Shown: piece after piece, positions 24,345 to 36,905 of the stretch
Layout: every line of letters begins with the position of its first letter
Numbering within the stretch: the stretch's first letter is position 1
Source: Lateolabrax maculatus
Taxonomy: Eukaryota; Chordata; Actinopteri; Acropomatiformes; Lateolabracidae
Assembly: GCA_031216445.1 (NCBI GenBank)
Contig: CM062219.1
Span: forward strand, 5,841,001 to 5,905,000
Reading direction: 5' to 3'
DNA: 64,000 nucleotides
Program-made: the position numbers and the translations under genes
The notes under the pieces: model-generated
Told to the model about the DNA's origin: nothing
What the model saw: only the letters and a program-made list of their open reading frames with translations
Database searches by the model: none

Positions 24345-27300
24345 TGCACATTTGTTATTGTGTGTTTGTAGTGTGGTGACGGATGACCAAGATAGCTTGG
24401 ATCTAATTTTGGATTTCAGCCTCATCTGGAACCTGATTAGGGTGATGCACCTCCGCTGCCTGATCACATCGATTTGTCTTGTTTCTGTCTGACTCTAACT
24501 GGTACAGGATGTTGTTGTTGTCGAACAGGCCAACTTTGTTTGACTTGAACTGCTCTGGTTTAATTTGGTCCTCTCTTATTATTCTATGACTGATTGAAAA
24601 CTATGTTGTGTGCTGTGAATTTCATGGGTAATACTGAGTTTGCAGGATATTCTTTCATAAATTAACAGTTAACAGGTTTCAGCAAGTGACTCCAAAGAGA
24701 AAAAGCTGTTGAAGCCCACTGTGCTAAGACTTTGTAATCCCTGATCTGTGTCATTCTTCTTCGCTCAGGGTACTCTGAAGATCAGCCTCCCCTACAGCCC
24801 CACCAAAACGCTATCAGTCAAGTCCATCCTAAGGTGAGAAGTTCAACCTGGAGCTCTAAGCCGACACAGTTCATTCACCCTTCACAATACACGTATGAGA
24901 ATTAATATTGTACATTATTTCTTGCTGCTTAAACATGAGGATTTGCATTATGTAAAGTGTTGGCAGAGTTACTGGCACCAAATAGCCCAATCAGAGCCTC
25001 AAATTCTCCCAATTTGCCATAAAAGTAACACATTTTTTAACACCATCCAACACACACAAACACACACACAAATACTGATAACAATGTTATTGAGGTGTTC
25101 ACTGTGTAGATGCGAGAAAATTACAACCAAGCTGCTTGTGTGTATGTTATTTTAACAAAATATCATCATACCTACATCCAGAACATGCTTATCAGTAATG
25201 GCCATTATTGTGTTTTTGCCTTCATGACATTTTGTGGTGTACAAGCACAAAAAAATAATGAAAAAACATCTCTTTTTGGATAATATTACTTAAAAGTAAA
25301 AAGTCTATACTTATATGAACAGATGTAACAGCTTTTACAAGCCTTTTGTCATATAGTATAAGAAGGAACTGAAATTAAATTTTTTAATATAATTATTGAT
25401 TAATCTGCTGATTATTTTCTTGATTCATAGATCATTTTGTCTATAAAACATTTTCTATTTTACCAGCTCAATCATATAAAAGTAGCCCAATTGCTCAGAA
25501 AACTGTCAAATGGCAACACCGCTCGCATAGTTTCATTGCATATTATACACCTCACATATATTGGAAAGATATATATATATATAATATTTCATAGTCATTC
25601 TTATCTTCAACATTATGTTTCCAGTAGCAGATTTCGTGAGTGACTGGTAACGGGATATAACAAGATGCATGAAACAGGAGATTAGAAATTCCTCAGGCTG
25701 AGCGGTGTCACCTTTCAGACTCTGAATGAGTACAAATGGTTCAAGCAGGATGAGAAATCCCCTGTCTCAGGTCTCACTCATTTTTCTGTATAACCCTTTG
25801 GGCTATTTGTCTTCCATCGATCCTAACCAGCCCTTTCCCTCTTTTTCCTCCTCCTCCTCCTCCTCCTCCCTTTCTTTCCTTACGCCCAGTGCAATGAACA
25901 TGGACAGGTTTGAGCGAGGCCCCAGGGAGATCCTCAACCCGGAGATTCAAAAGGTGAGAGTAACAGCAGAGCATCAGCCAGCTCATAATGAAATGTAGCA
26001 CCGGTCCATTCCATGCCAGACCTGATCAGCAGCATCTGAACTGTATAATATCCTCAGGCTATGTCATCTCTACCTGCAGTGCTGGTCAGTGTGAATGGTA
26101 ATTGTTATGTCCTTTTTCCCCAGGATCTGCTGGTGTTGGAGGAACAGGAGGTATGGGGTGACACTGCTCTCCCAGTACAGTTTAGCTTATTCATTGACTG
26201 TTTTTTGTAGAGATCTGGCATTTGTTTTCAAGGTTAGAAACATTGAAAGTATTAAATAATCTCCAACTACAGTGTTCGTTCTAATATTATGCCATCTATT
26301 TCCTTTTTTATATCCCATCTTATGTAATTGCACTGTAAATGCATGCTATTACTCCTGTATTTATGTTGAGTAATTAATCTCTGTGTATCTTTGTTCCTAT
26401 TTTTACATAAAGACTGATAATTAGCACTTCTAAATACCTTTTGTTATCTTTTGCTTCATATTTGACATTCTCTATGTACATTTCTTACAAAGCAGCACTT
26501 TATGTCAATAGAAAAAAGTATGAACTACGTGAAAAAGTCATCATAAATTTCACCCAACTATGATTTTGTAGGGTTCTGTCAACTTTAAATTTGGTGTCCT
26601 GTTTGCCAAAGATGGACAGCTCACAGATGACGAGATGTTTAGCAATGGTAAATCCCTCTACATTCAACTTTTTTCAGAGTCCAAACCTCCTGAAGGGATA
26701 GTTCAACATTTTGATGCTTATTTGAAAGTTAGATGAGAAGATCATTTTCATTTTCATATCTATCCGTTCAATATGAAGCTGGGGGCAGCAGCCAGTTAGT
26801 TTAGCTTAGAAGACTTGGAAACAAGGGGAAACAACCAGCCTGGTCCTGGTTGACCTCTAAAGCTCACTAATTAACATCTTTAGAGGTTTTTCCAGGTGGG
26901 TTTTATTACTTTCGGACAAAGCCAGGTTTGCTGTTTCCCCTTTTAGCTTCATATTCAGAGTACAAACATGTACAAGTGACGATCCCTGTTCAAAATGTTA
27001 TGTACTGTATTAGAAGATATCTGCTAAATCAAAAATACTGTTTGTTTCAGAGATGGGGAGTGAGAGCTTCGATAAGTTTCTCAATCTGCTGGGTGATTCC
27101 ATTACGCTGCAGGGATGGGCAGGTTACCGGGGAGGGCTAGACACCAAGAGTAAGCTGAATCACATTACAGTAACATCTTCATAAAGCAAAGGCCTTTCCA
27201 ATGTTTCATTTTGTCTTTTGTTTCTGCCTCTTTTTACCTGCAGATGACACTACAGGAATTAAGTCCATCTACACAGTGTATCAGGGCCATGAGCTCATGT

Positions 27301-30300
27301 TCCACGTGTCCACCATGCTACCCTACTCTAAAGAGAACAAACAGCAGGTGGGTGGTGGTGCATTTTTGGCCTGTTAAATCGTTTTTATTTCAGCCACACT
27401 AAAGGGATGTTAATGTTAGTCGGTCCACCACCCAGAATGGAAAATCTCAACAACTTGATGAATTGACATGAAATTTGGTTCAGACATTCATAATCCCCAG
27501 AGGATGAATCCCATCGCCTACTGACTTCCTCTTGTGCCATGAACAGGTCAAAGTTTTCACTTATTCCTTGAAATAGCTTGACATCTACTAGACATTCATG
27601 TTCCCCAGAGGATGAATCCTATAGACCTTGGTGATCCCCTGACTTTTTCTCTTGTGCCACCATGAGGTTGAAATTTGTCTGAAATGTATCAAGAACTATC
27701 AGATGGATGGCCATGAAGTCTGGTTCAGACATTCATGTTCCCCTGAGGATGAATTGTATTAACTTTGGTCAAAATTCTAATTTGTCCAATTCAATGACTT
27801 GGTGACTGCCTGCAAAACAAATGACATTCCCATCAGTCTCAGCTGTACTTTGTGTTTAGTACTAATTAGGAAATGTCATCATGCTAAAATACTTAACTAA
27901 CAGGCTGAACATGGTAAACATTATACCCGCTGAACATTTGCACGCTATCATGCTGACCTTTGTATTTATCTTAAAGCGCTGTTGTGTTTAAGTACACCCT
28001 CACAGAGCCGCGAGCATGGCTGTAAACGTTTAGTCTTGTTTAATGATGACTCATCCAAAAGAGACAGAACACTACTTAGAATAGAAACAACTGTAATGAA
28101 CGTAGCCAGTAACCTCATATTGGGTCAGACAGCACTTGAGATAAATACACATTTCTCCTTCTCTTTCTGTACTTTTTGCTTTCACCTTCACCTCTTGCCA
28201 CCAACTCTGCTCAAAGACTGGATCCCTCTTGCTGTGCTGTACACTGTTATTAGAGAAATTGTATAAACTTTAATTGCACATCAGTCACAGGTCTTCATCT
28301 CTCTGTCATTTTGAAGAGAAAAGACCCCACTTTAGCAATGCACTGATAGGAATCCAGTACAATGGCAGCCAACTTGGCAAAATGTGCTCACTTTAGGAAG
28401 AAAAGGAGAAGAAAGGACGTTATTGCTTTACTGTAAAGCTCCATTCTGCCAATATTAGTGAGTATGATTTAAAAGGGCTGGTGCTTAGCAGAACTGACAC
28501 ATAATTGGATTTTTCTTAAGATAAAAAAAAAGACAGTCTAGGAGTCAATAATAAGGAACAGTCTGTACAGTCCGCTTGTACTACATGTCAGTGTGGCTGC
28601 TGGTGTGTCCCTTGTCTTCCATCCACCTGAATGAAGAAGAACTGCAGTCATATGAAATAATACAGCACAGAGTCATTCAGCAATGTAAAGTGAGTTCAGC
28701 TTAACTGGTTAAGTTATAGTGTAAATTTCAACCCTACAATACAAAGGTGTTCACTAAAAACTTAAGGATTCATCCTCTGAGGAAATGACCCAAAAATACC
28801 CGCACACTGCTGTTTCGTTTCCTCTTTTATTGTATCTGGACAAAATTTTGAGCAGTGTGTGTTGGTATTTTTACATCTTTTTGAGCAGGTTATTGTCATT
28901 CAGCGCCTATAAAAACTTTGTAGATGTGCCTTTTGATGATTGCTGTATCCTCGAAGGACTGTGATTTTATACAGCTAATTTCATGGGTATGCAGGGTGAA
29001 TTCATTTTCAAGATACATTGTCCTGAACCAAAGAGTTGGACAAGGATACATTTTGACTTGATGATGCTTGCAAGCCAAGCGGTCGTGGTTGTTGGGATGT
29101 CTTTCTCTGGAACAAAGTGTCGGATCATACATTGCCACGACAGGCCAAAACATATAAATACAAACAAAAAGAGATAATTATGTTAAATTGTCCTTGACAG
29201 GGAGAAGATAGTAAAAAAAGCAAAATAGGGACGGCAAAACAAGCAGGTGAGACGGGAGTTAGTGCAGCAGATGTGCTCGATGTTGCTGCCTCTGAAGTTT
29301 TGTGATCAAAGAGTTGAAATTATCACAGCTTCTAAAAGTGTTTATGGTGTCGAAAGCGTGGAAAAATGTTTGATTTTAGAATGACACCCTCTTCCACACA
29401 CACTATGTCCCCATGATTGCAGCCTTATTCACGACCTCATCAACAGATTGCTGACTAATTACAGCTGCTATAATTAATAGCTTTATATTAACAGTGGATG
29501 AAATTACGTCATGTGGCTTTACTGTTTTGATTCACTCTCACCGCTCCTATCAGCATCGTTTCTAAATGCTACATGCAGGTGTTTTAGTGAACAAATCGCA
29601 CCAAATAAAGTCAGAATCTAGCTGGAGCGTTTAGCAGCTAAATCGACCAGTGCGTCTTCCTGGGGTGGCGAAGGACAGTTGAAGGGGGCGTGCAGGTTTT
29701 TCACAGTGATTTTGCCAGCGATTTTACCAAAACAGTCAACAGCAGCAGCAGCAGTGGCTGTGACAGAAAGCTCCTGGAGGCAATTATGGTGCTTTTAGCA
29801 CCTGATTGCCGCAATTTGCATCAAACATCATACTCCTTCTTGGAGTCATACCTCAGTCAAATGTGAACACACAGACATGATACACATATTTTTAGATTCA
29901 GAGTGACTTACTTCGGAGGATGTCATTATCTCCGACGTCCATCGCAAATAAACGTCCAAAAATCTGCTTAGAAATCATAGAAAACAAGACTTGCCTGAGA
30001 ATGATCACGTTTTTAAGTTCTCTCAGCATTAAATTAATCCATTGATAGTTGTCTGTACATCTATGGGTACATTTCAGACAGAAACTGTAGCTTACCAATA
30101 GGTAAGTCGTCATACTTTTAATGATGCTATGATTTACCAAAATGTACAAGTATACAAACAAATATAAGCTGAAAAAACAGGGTTAGTTATACACTATGAA
30201 AACCTCTGAGACCTACAGAGCTAAAATGAGAGTGAATTTCTTTTATTAAGTGCACAGAAAGACTCCAACTTGTTCGCCGCAACAGTTTTATAAGTTGATT

Positions 30301-33300
30301 ATGTTTCAATGTTGTGTAACAGTTTGTCACTTTGCCCCTAAAGTGAGTGACCTATGAAACAATGAATCCAGGTTTAAAGCCAATTCCTGTCACACGTGAA
30401 TCACAGAGGTGAAGTTTTTCCTCATCTTGTTTTCTCTGTCCTCTCTCTGGCAGGTGGAGAGAAAGAGACACATTGGAAATGACATTGTTACCATAGTATT
30501 CCAGGAAGGGGATGACGCATCGTCGTCCTTCAAACCGTCTATGATCCGATCGCACTTCACCCGTATCCTTCACATGGACAATGACTGTCAGAGAAATGAA
30601 GTGGTAATCAGCGACATGAATCATGTTCAGAGGAGCTTCTACTGTTGAACAGATACCACATCAGTCCCTTAACACTGAAGATTTGTGAATTTCTGTCTCC
30701 TATATAATCAGGATTTCCTTCACTTCACTTCCAGATATTTTTGCATTAGTTAGGTATAATAGCCAGAATGACAGTTACAGGTGAGTGCTTTGATTAATAC
30801 TGTGGTTTATGGTGTTCCAACCCAGACTGTGTAACAATTTCCCTACCTAGAAAACTCGCTTTAATACTGGCTACTAGGACCTCTTGATTGTTTCTGTGAT
30901 GTCTTTGATTAAAAGAGTAGTTGACTTTACTTTATCATACTGTGTTATATGTTTTATATGTTATATACCTGCTCTTTGTCACAGGTTGAAGATATTCTCA
31001 GAGGAGAGTGTTCCACTGTTTGGACCCCCTCTCCCATCTCCGCCTGTATTTACTGATCACCAAGAATTCAGGGACTTTTTATTAGTCAAATGTAAGAAGT
31101 AGAAAAAAAAAAGAAAAAAGCATTACAATATGGCCAATAAAGTTGCATCATCCAATTCCCTTTTTGCTAATCTGATCTTGCTTCATGTCCTGCAGTAATC
31201 AATGGAGAGAAAGCCACACTGGAGACGCCAACGTTTGCCCAGAAGCGTCAGCGGACTCTCGACATGTTGATCCGCTCGCTCTACCAAGACCTCATGCCTG
31301 ACCTGCACAAGGTACGGCCGCATTGCTGACCACCGGTCTAGTGTAGCAACCTGTCCTTGTCTGTTCTTGGATGGACGCACTTTTTGGCCGTCCAAGTTGT
31401 CTCCTCTGTCTCCTCCTTGTCACTTCAGTCCCTGGCAGCGACTGTGGCCACTGCTGAGTTGTTTTCTGCTGTATTCCACTGCAGCCCTCGGTCTGCCTCT
31501 GCATACTGCACCACACCGACTGGATACTACTGCAATGCTGACTTTCTCAGCAGGGCTCTCTCCCCTCACATCACTTTTGTTCTTATTTCTCTTGTTTTTT
31601 CCCCCTCCTTTCACTGTTGCTCCTAACACGACATAGTTCTAACCATGTTTCACTGCTGCTGTTCTCACCCCCTGCCAGGGTCAGTCTCTAAGACCCCTTT
31701 CTGCTTTGTTTTTCCCTGTGTGTGTATGTTTGTGTGTGTGTGTGTGTGTGTGTGTGCCACATTATGGGCGTTGGTGTTCCACGTTTAGGTTCCTTTTTCT
31801 CCCCAGAACATGTTAAACCGGCGGTCCTTTAGCGATGTGCTGCCCGAGTCTCCAAAGTCGGCACGCAAGAAGGAGGAGGCACGGCAGGCTGAATTTGTCA
31901 GAATAGGGCAGGTAATGAAGTAAAACACACACAAGCACACGCACAAACATCAGAGAACAATCAGAGCTCTGCAGCAAGAACACAACACCGAGAAACAACT
32001 ATATGTACACACACATGGAAACCAGGACACACCCAGACAAAGGTTTGCACACAAAAACAGTGTACACGCATAAACACAAACACCCCTGATCACCTAAGAA
32101 ACCTACATACACGTACATTATATAAACACAGGTGTTGATTATTGGTATCATTGAGCATAATATCTGCACCCACCGTTAAGCAAGTATCTAACTGGTCAGT
32201 AATATCATTTTTTTAAACACATTTATAAAATTCATATTCATGTTTCGTAATTGCCTGCATTTTTTAATTGTCACCATTAAAGTCTGTCTTCAAACTATAT
32301 TCACGAGTTGGTATGTACACTGAAATACTTTTTACTCGCTGTTAATTGTTCCTGCCATTTCAGTGTAAGAGTTGGGGGACCAAATCCTCCGTCCTTGCAT
32401 CTCTGAAGTTCAGTTGAAGCTCATACAAGACTTTATCAGTCTGAGGTAGTCAAATCAACCAGGTATCTTTCAAACTTACAGTCTTTTTAGTACAAAATTC
32501 CCTTGCTCTCTTTCTATCTCCCCACGGCAGCTGAACAAGGAAACACTGTCCAGGGAAACACTAGAGAGAATTTTATGCTTAAATTTGGAAGATAGCCACT
32601 TGATTTGTCTAATTCAAACCATTTAAGACTCATATTAGCTATAGCTGAACTTCACAATGTATTTTTGCACAGAACGAGGATTTTGTCACCCATTACTTAC
32701 GTTGGACTCACATCAGGAAGAGATCTCCTGATGGCAAGTAGAGGAGGAATGATTACAGCAAGCAGACACTGTTTCAGTGTTCATATGGGCACCTGACTAT
32801 TGTTGTTTAAGACAGACTTTCAGGCTCTGAGGGATCTGTGACAGCTCTGAGATCACTGACACAGTGGGAAATTATTCAAGTGTGTTCAAACAGACTGACA
32901 GAGTTCAACACCAAAGCATTCAAAAAGTTAGGAAAATCTGACTGGTGTAGTTCTGTTGCACAAATTTCCAGCTAGGAGCTCAGCTTTAAAAGACAATCTT
33001 TTGAGTTTATATAAACCTTTCCTAATCCAAGGTACAATTTCAACTCTATTGTGTCCCTGTCACAGGGAAGTAGATTTGGTTCAAAACAACAAAGCAACAA
33101 TTTAAGAGTGGTTAGCCCCGACAGACAGCTGATCGAACTGGACACATGCTTTCAGAAGAGTCAGGATGGAATAATAATGTAAGAACAGGTCCCCGAGCCA
33201 CAGTAGTAGTAGTAGCCATTACCGGGCTGATGTAGTAGTAGTAGCTGATGTAATCACCATCACACCTCTGTTCTGGGTACAGGAACAAAGTCTGAAAACA

Positions 33301-36300
33301 CAAAGAAGAAAAGAAAATAATTAGTTTCAGGCTGTTTGTGGGATAATACATATTCTTTGGACAACTTTGTGGCCTGTTGTGATGTGGTGTACCTGAAGAT
33401 GTTTTGCAGTGCCTTTACCTAAACTAAATTAGTTTTCTCCTAAACCCCCTGGGAAAATGTGTCTGTAAATAAAGTCTTGCAAGGCAGACAAATATAAAAT
33501 AACTACAATGAATCAGAGGTTGACCTTAATGCTCCCTTTACCCTTACAAACCAAATGCAAAATAAGGTTTATTCAGCTGAGAATAATATCCAAATCAAAA
33601 TATTCCTATTCATTAATAACCCTGAGACATTCATCCATTCCTTCATCATCTCTTCTCCCGGTTGCTAAAACTTATTTGACTCATGTTAGTTGTTACCTGT
33701 CGCTTTAGAAACTGATTTCAGCGTTTTACTGCTTGCTTTTAAAAACTCAAGGTCTGGTTTAAAGCTCAATTACCAGATTTTTTTCTATCTCACAGAGGCC
33801 AGTCTACTGCCTGCGAACAAAGCAGCTGTGTTCACTTTTCAGTCTCTTGAAAATAAACACTTAGGAGGTATCGTGGTCACCTTTTTTGAATTAGTTCTAA
33901 AGATACATGTTTATGCTACCAAAGAAATTCTGTCTCTTGTTTCCTTTGTTTGTCATTTTCATTTGTTAACCCCTGTTCTTCTTTGTGTTACTGTTTGTGT
34001 TTTCTGCCTTGTTTGTCTTGTTTCTGTCGCGCTCAGCTGATAAACACAAAGCCGAGGCATTGACACATTGTGCTGTAAAACATGACAACAAAGGAAGGTA
34101 GACGTGTCGAGTCATTGATTATCCAGTTTTGTAGAGAGAAGCCGTTTACTAAATTAAACCAACTCTGTATGTTCACTCATTGTGCGATGCACATTATACG
34201 CAATGATTTCATGTTGTTATGGATGCCTCATAGGTCAGAATATGTATTTTTTATGGATATTTTCTCACGGGTGGTGGAGAACACTGCATTGCCAAGCCAT
34301 TGTACTGTTGGTTGGTATTGATTTCATTATCTCCAGATTGCCTGTTTATGCAGATATGTAAATAGAAACGCCTGACTGTGCAGATTGGAGTGGAAATTGT
34401 CGATCTGATCAGATGGTTGCTGCTTGAGCATTTGTGCAAACTGTATTCTATTTGAAATTTGAAGCAATTACACCTTTTATTTAATGTATCATGACACATT
34501 TTTTTTTTTTTTTTTTTTTTTGCTGTTGCCGGTCTGCTTGTCCATATCCTTTCCACCTCAGTGAGCTGTCGTCACAGTTCTCAGTGCCTAAACAAGCATG
34601 GAAACAAGGGAGCAACAATGGCAGGCTAGTTAAATATTAGTGATGAAATACAAGGTGCTGTCCTTCTTGTAATGCATTTATATGCATCATTCACATGCAT
34701 ACGCCTTTCTTCCATACAGGGTCCATGATCTGAATGTCTTGTCCAGACAGTGTTTATATATCAAGCACATTATTTATTTTTAGTGACCAGTTATGTTAGG
34801 CATAGGTGTAAAATGCCTACAACCTTAAGTGGCACACGCACACAAGCTTCAGTACAGTTTTGGGATACTTATACCTTACTTGAGTATTTCCGTTTTATTC
34901 AACCTTACACTTCTGATCCACTACATTTCAGAGGGAAATATCGTAGTTTTTCCTCAACTCTTTGTCTCACAGCTGTAGTTACTAGTTATTTTTCAGATTA
35001 AAATGTTACATTAAAAAAAAAAAACATATGAGAGGCTTATAAAATACATCTCATTGATAAAACAGTGGTTCCTAGTCTGTTTGGCTTGTGGACCAATTAG
35101 AGAAAAGAGAGATTTCCTCTCATACTCTTTAGATGATTTCATTTAAAGAACTATTGAAGGCCCAAAGTGGTCCATTAAGTCATTTAAAAAAGCCAAGATT
35201 AGAAAAAAGTCTCAAAAATGTATTGAGTTTTTTTCTTCTCTCGTATCTCATTAATCATCTTGCAACCCCTCAGATTTATGTTATGATCATTGAGAGGGAG
35301 ACCAAACCATAGGTTGGGAACCTCTGGACTAAAGTACCAACAGTATATAATAAAAAACGTATATAAAGTAGTTAAAATTAGCTCCACTTTGACTTTCACT
35401 TATACTGGGGTATTTTTGCATCGCTAATACAGTGCAAGCCAAAGCATACAGAACTGACAGATGTCTCTGTCGTATGTCATATCTGATGCCATTTCATCTT
35501 TAGGCTCTGAAGCTGAAGACCATTGTGAGAGGAGATGCCCCAACTAGCCTTGTTACCACAGGCCTGTGCAGAAAAGAGGTGAGAGCTTGACATTTGACAA
35601 GACATTTCACTGCACAGTCCAAAAATGTCATTTTCTTTAAACAATTGAAAAAAAACAGATTCCTTATTTGAAATATTTCCAAAACAATTGACTTTTTACA
35701 TCGAGTCAAGTAGAGCCCGACAGATTTCTTTCTTTTCTGGTTATTTTCCTAATATTAGAGAAGTAATCTGCCTAATCCTCTCTTGTTTGGAAACAATATA
35801 CAGAGAACATGTGGATTTATCTCACTTGACTTCACTTGCATAACTTTTGTTTTAAGAAAAAAAGTCTTCAAAGCTGAATATGAGCTTCAAAGTTTTTTGC
35901 AATGTGTACATGACTTGCCATTCTTGTTAATTATCGTGTTTGTTTTCTTTTTATATTCCAAAGCACTTGAATGGTAATTCCAACATGCGTGTCTCTGTGT
36001 TTCTCTACATGTGTCTGTGGGCTTCTATGTGCATGTGTGCTGCAGCCATGGGAGTCCCAGTCATTCTGCAGCACATTCCCCTACGAGATCGTGTGTGCTG
36101 ACTCCTGGGGCCAGTCTCTGCTGGTTGCCACAGACGCAGCGGGGGTCATGCTGCTGGATGGTGAGGTCATCCCTAATCAATATCTCCCCATGTCCTCTAA
36201 AATAAAGCCACCCATCCATATCCATTCAATACTGCGCTCAGCAGAATGCCAAGGCCAACAGCTAACATGATGATGATAATTATGTTGTCCACGTTTCAGG

Positions 36301-36863
36301 CCCTGATCCAGCTTTGCCCAACGCTGGTGAGTGACACGCAACCGATCCTGCTGTTTCATGCGCCGAGGCCTTTATTTTTGACAATTATTTCAACCTCAGT
36401 TGTGACATCTTTTCCAGATTTTACTCGTCTGTTTATTGTGATGTATGCATTGTGTTTCAGAGACACAGCCTCTGCCCCCAGTGCAGGTGTTTGACAAAAC
36501 CATGGTGGTGAAGCAGTTGCACGTTCTCGAGCCTCAGGACCTGCTTATCACCAGGGCTGACAAAGGTAGGCTTAGACCACGAGGAGAAGGAGGATACTGC
36601 TTAAATCTTCATCAGAGACTGCTTCCCCTGGAACCATCCTTTGTGATCCCCTCACTCATTCTGGTTTTTTGTAGCAGAACAGTATTTACGGCACATCTTC
36701 TTTCTCATTATCCCGATTCCTCTCTCTTATTTCACCTCTGTCATCTCTCTCTGTGTTGTTGAGTACATACTTACCCTTTCCACCTCCGTTGGTCCAGTGA
36801 ACACATTGATCTCTCACTGTGATCTAAGGAAGCTGACCTATAGAGAACCAATCCCCGTCTGGG

Positions 36864-36905
<42 letters not shown>

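Larger units (their letters stand above)
23877..25889 (+). other. GARNL3 introns 5 and 6 (with exon 6 between)
   Basis: Intron 5 begins 28 bases before a family A MITE (23905-24149) and has a (GT)n-(GA)n tract (24297-24344). Intron 6 holds a family G fragment (25383-25470) and a (TCC)n tract (25847-25870) close to the exon 7 acceptor. Confidence 0.5.
27348..30453 (+). other. GARNL3 intron 11
   Basis: 3.1 kb inside the RapGAP coding region. Holds a family F element with internal repeats (27424-27960), a family C copy (29440-29800) and a family E copy (29815-30180). No exon needed: exons 11 and 12 join in phase. Confidence 0.6.
31912..35503 (+). other. GARNL3 intron 16
   Basis: 3.6 kb. Contains a (GTA)n-like stretch (33205-33244), a T-run (34499-34521), a family A fragment (34845-35005) and a family H copy (35064-35332). 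No coding signal. Confidence 0.6.

Noticed and set aside
30563..30648. Read-through of GARNL3 exon 12 past its donor
   Set aside because: The frame continues to a stop at about 30648, but the 46-nt exon 13 restores the conserved IFALVRY block, so the donor at 30563 is the real boundary.
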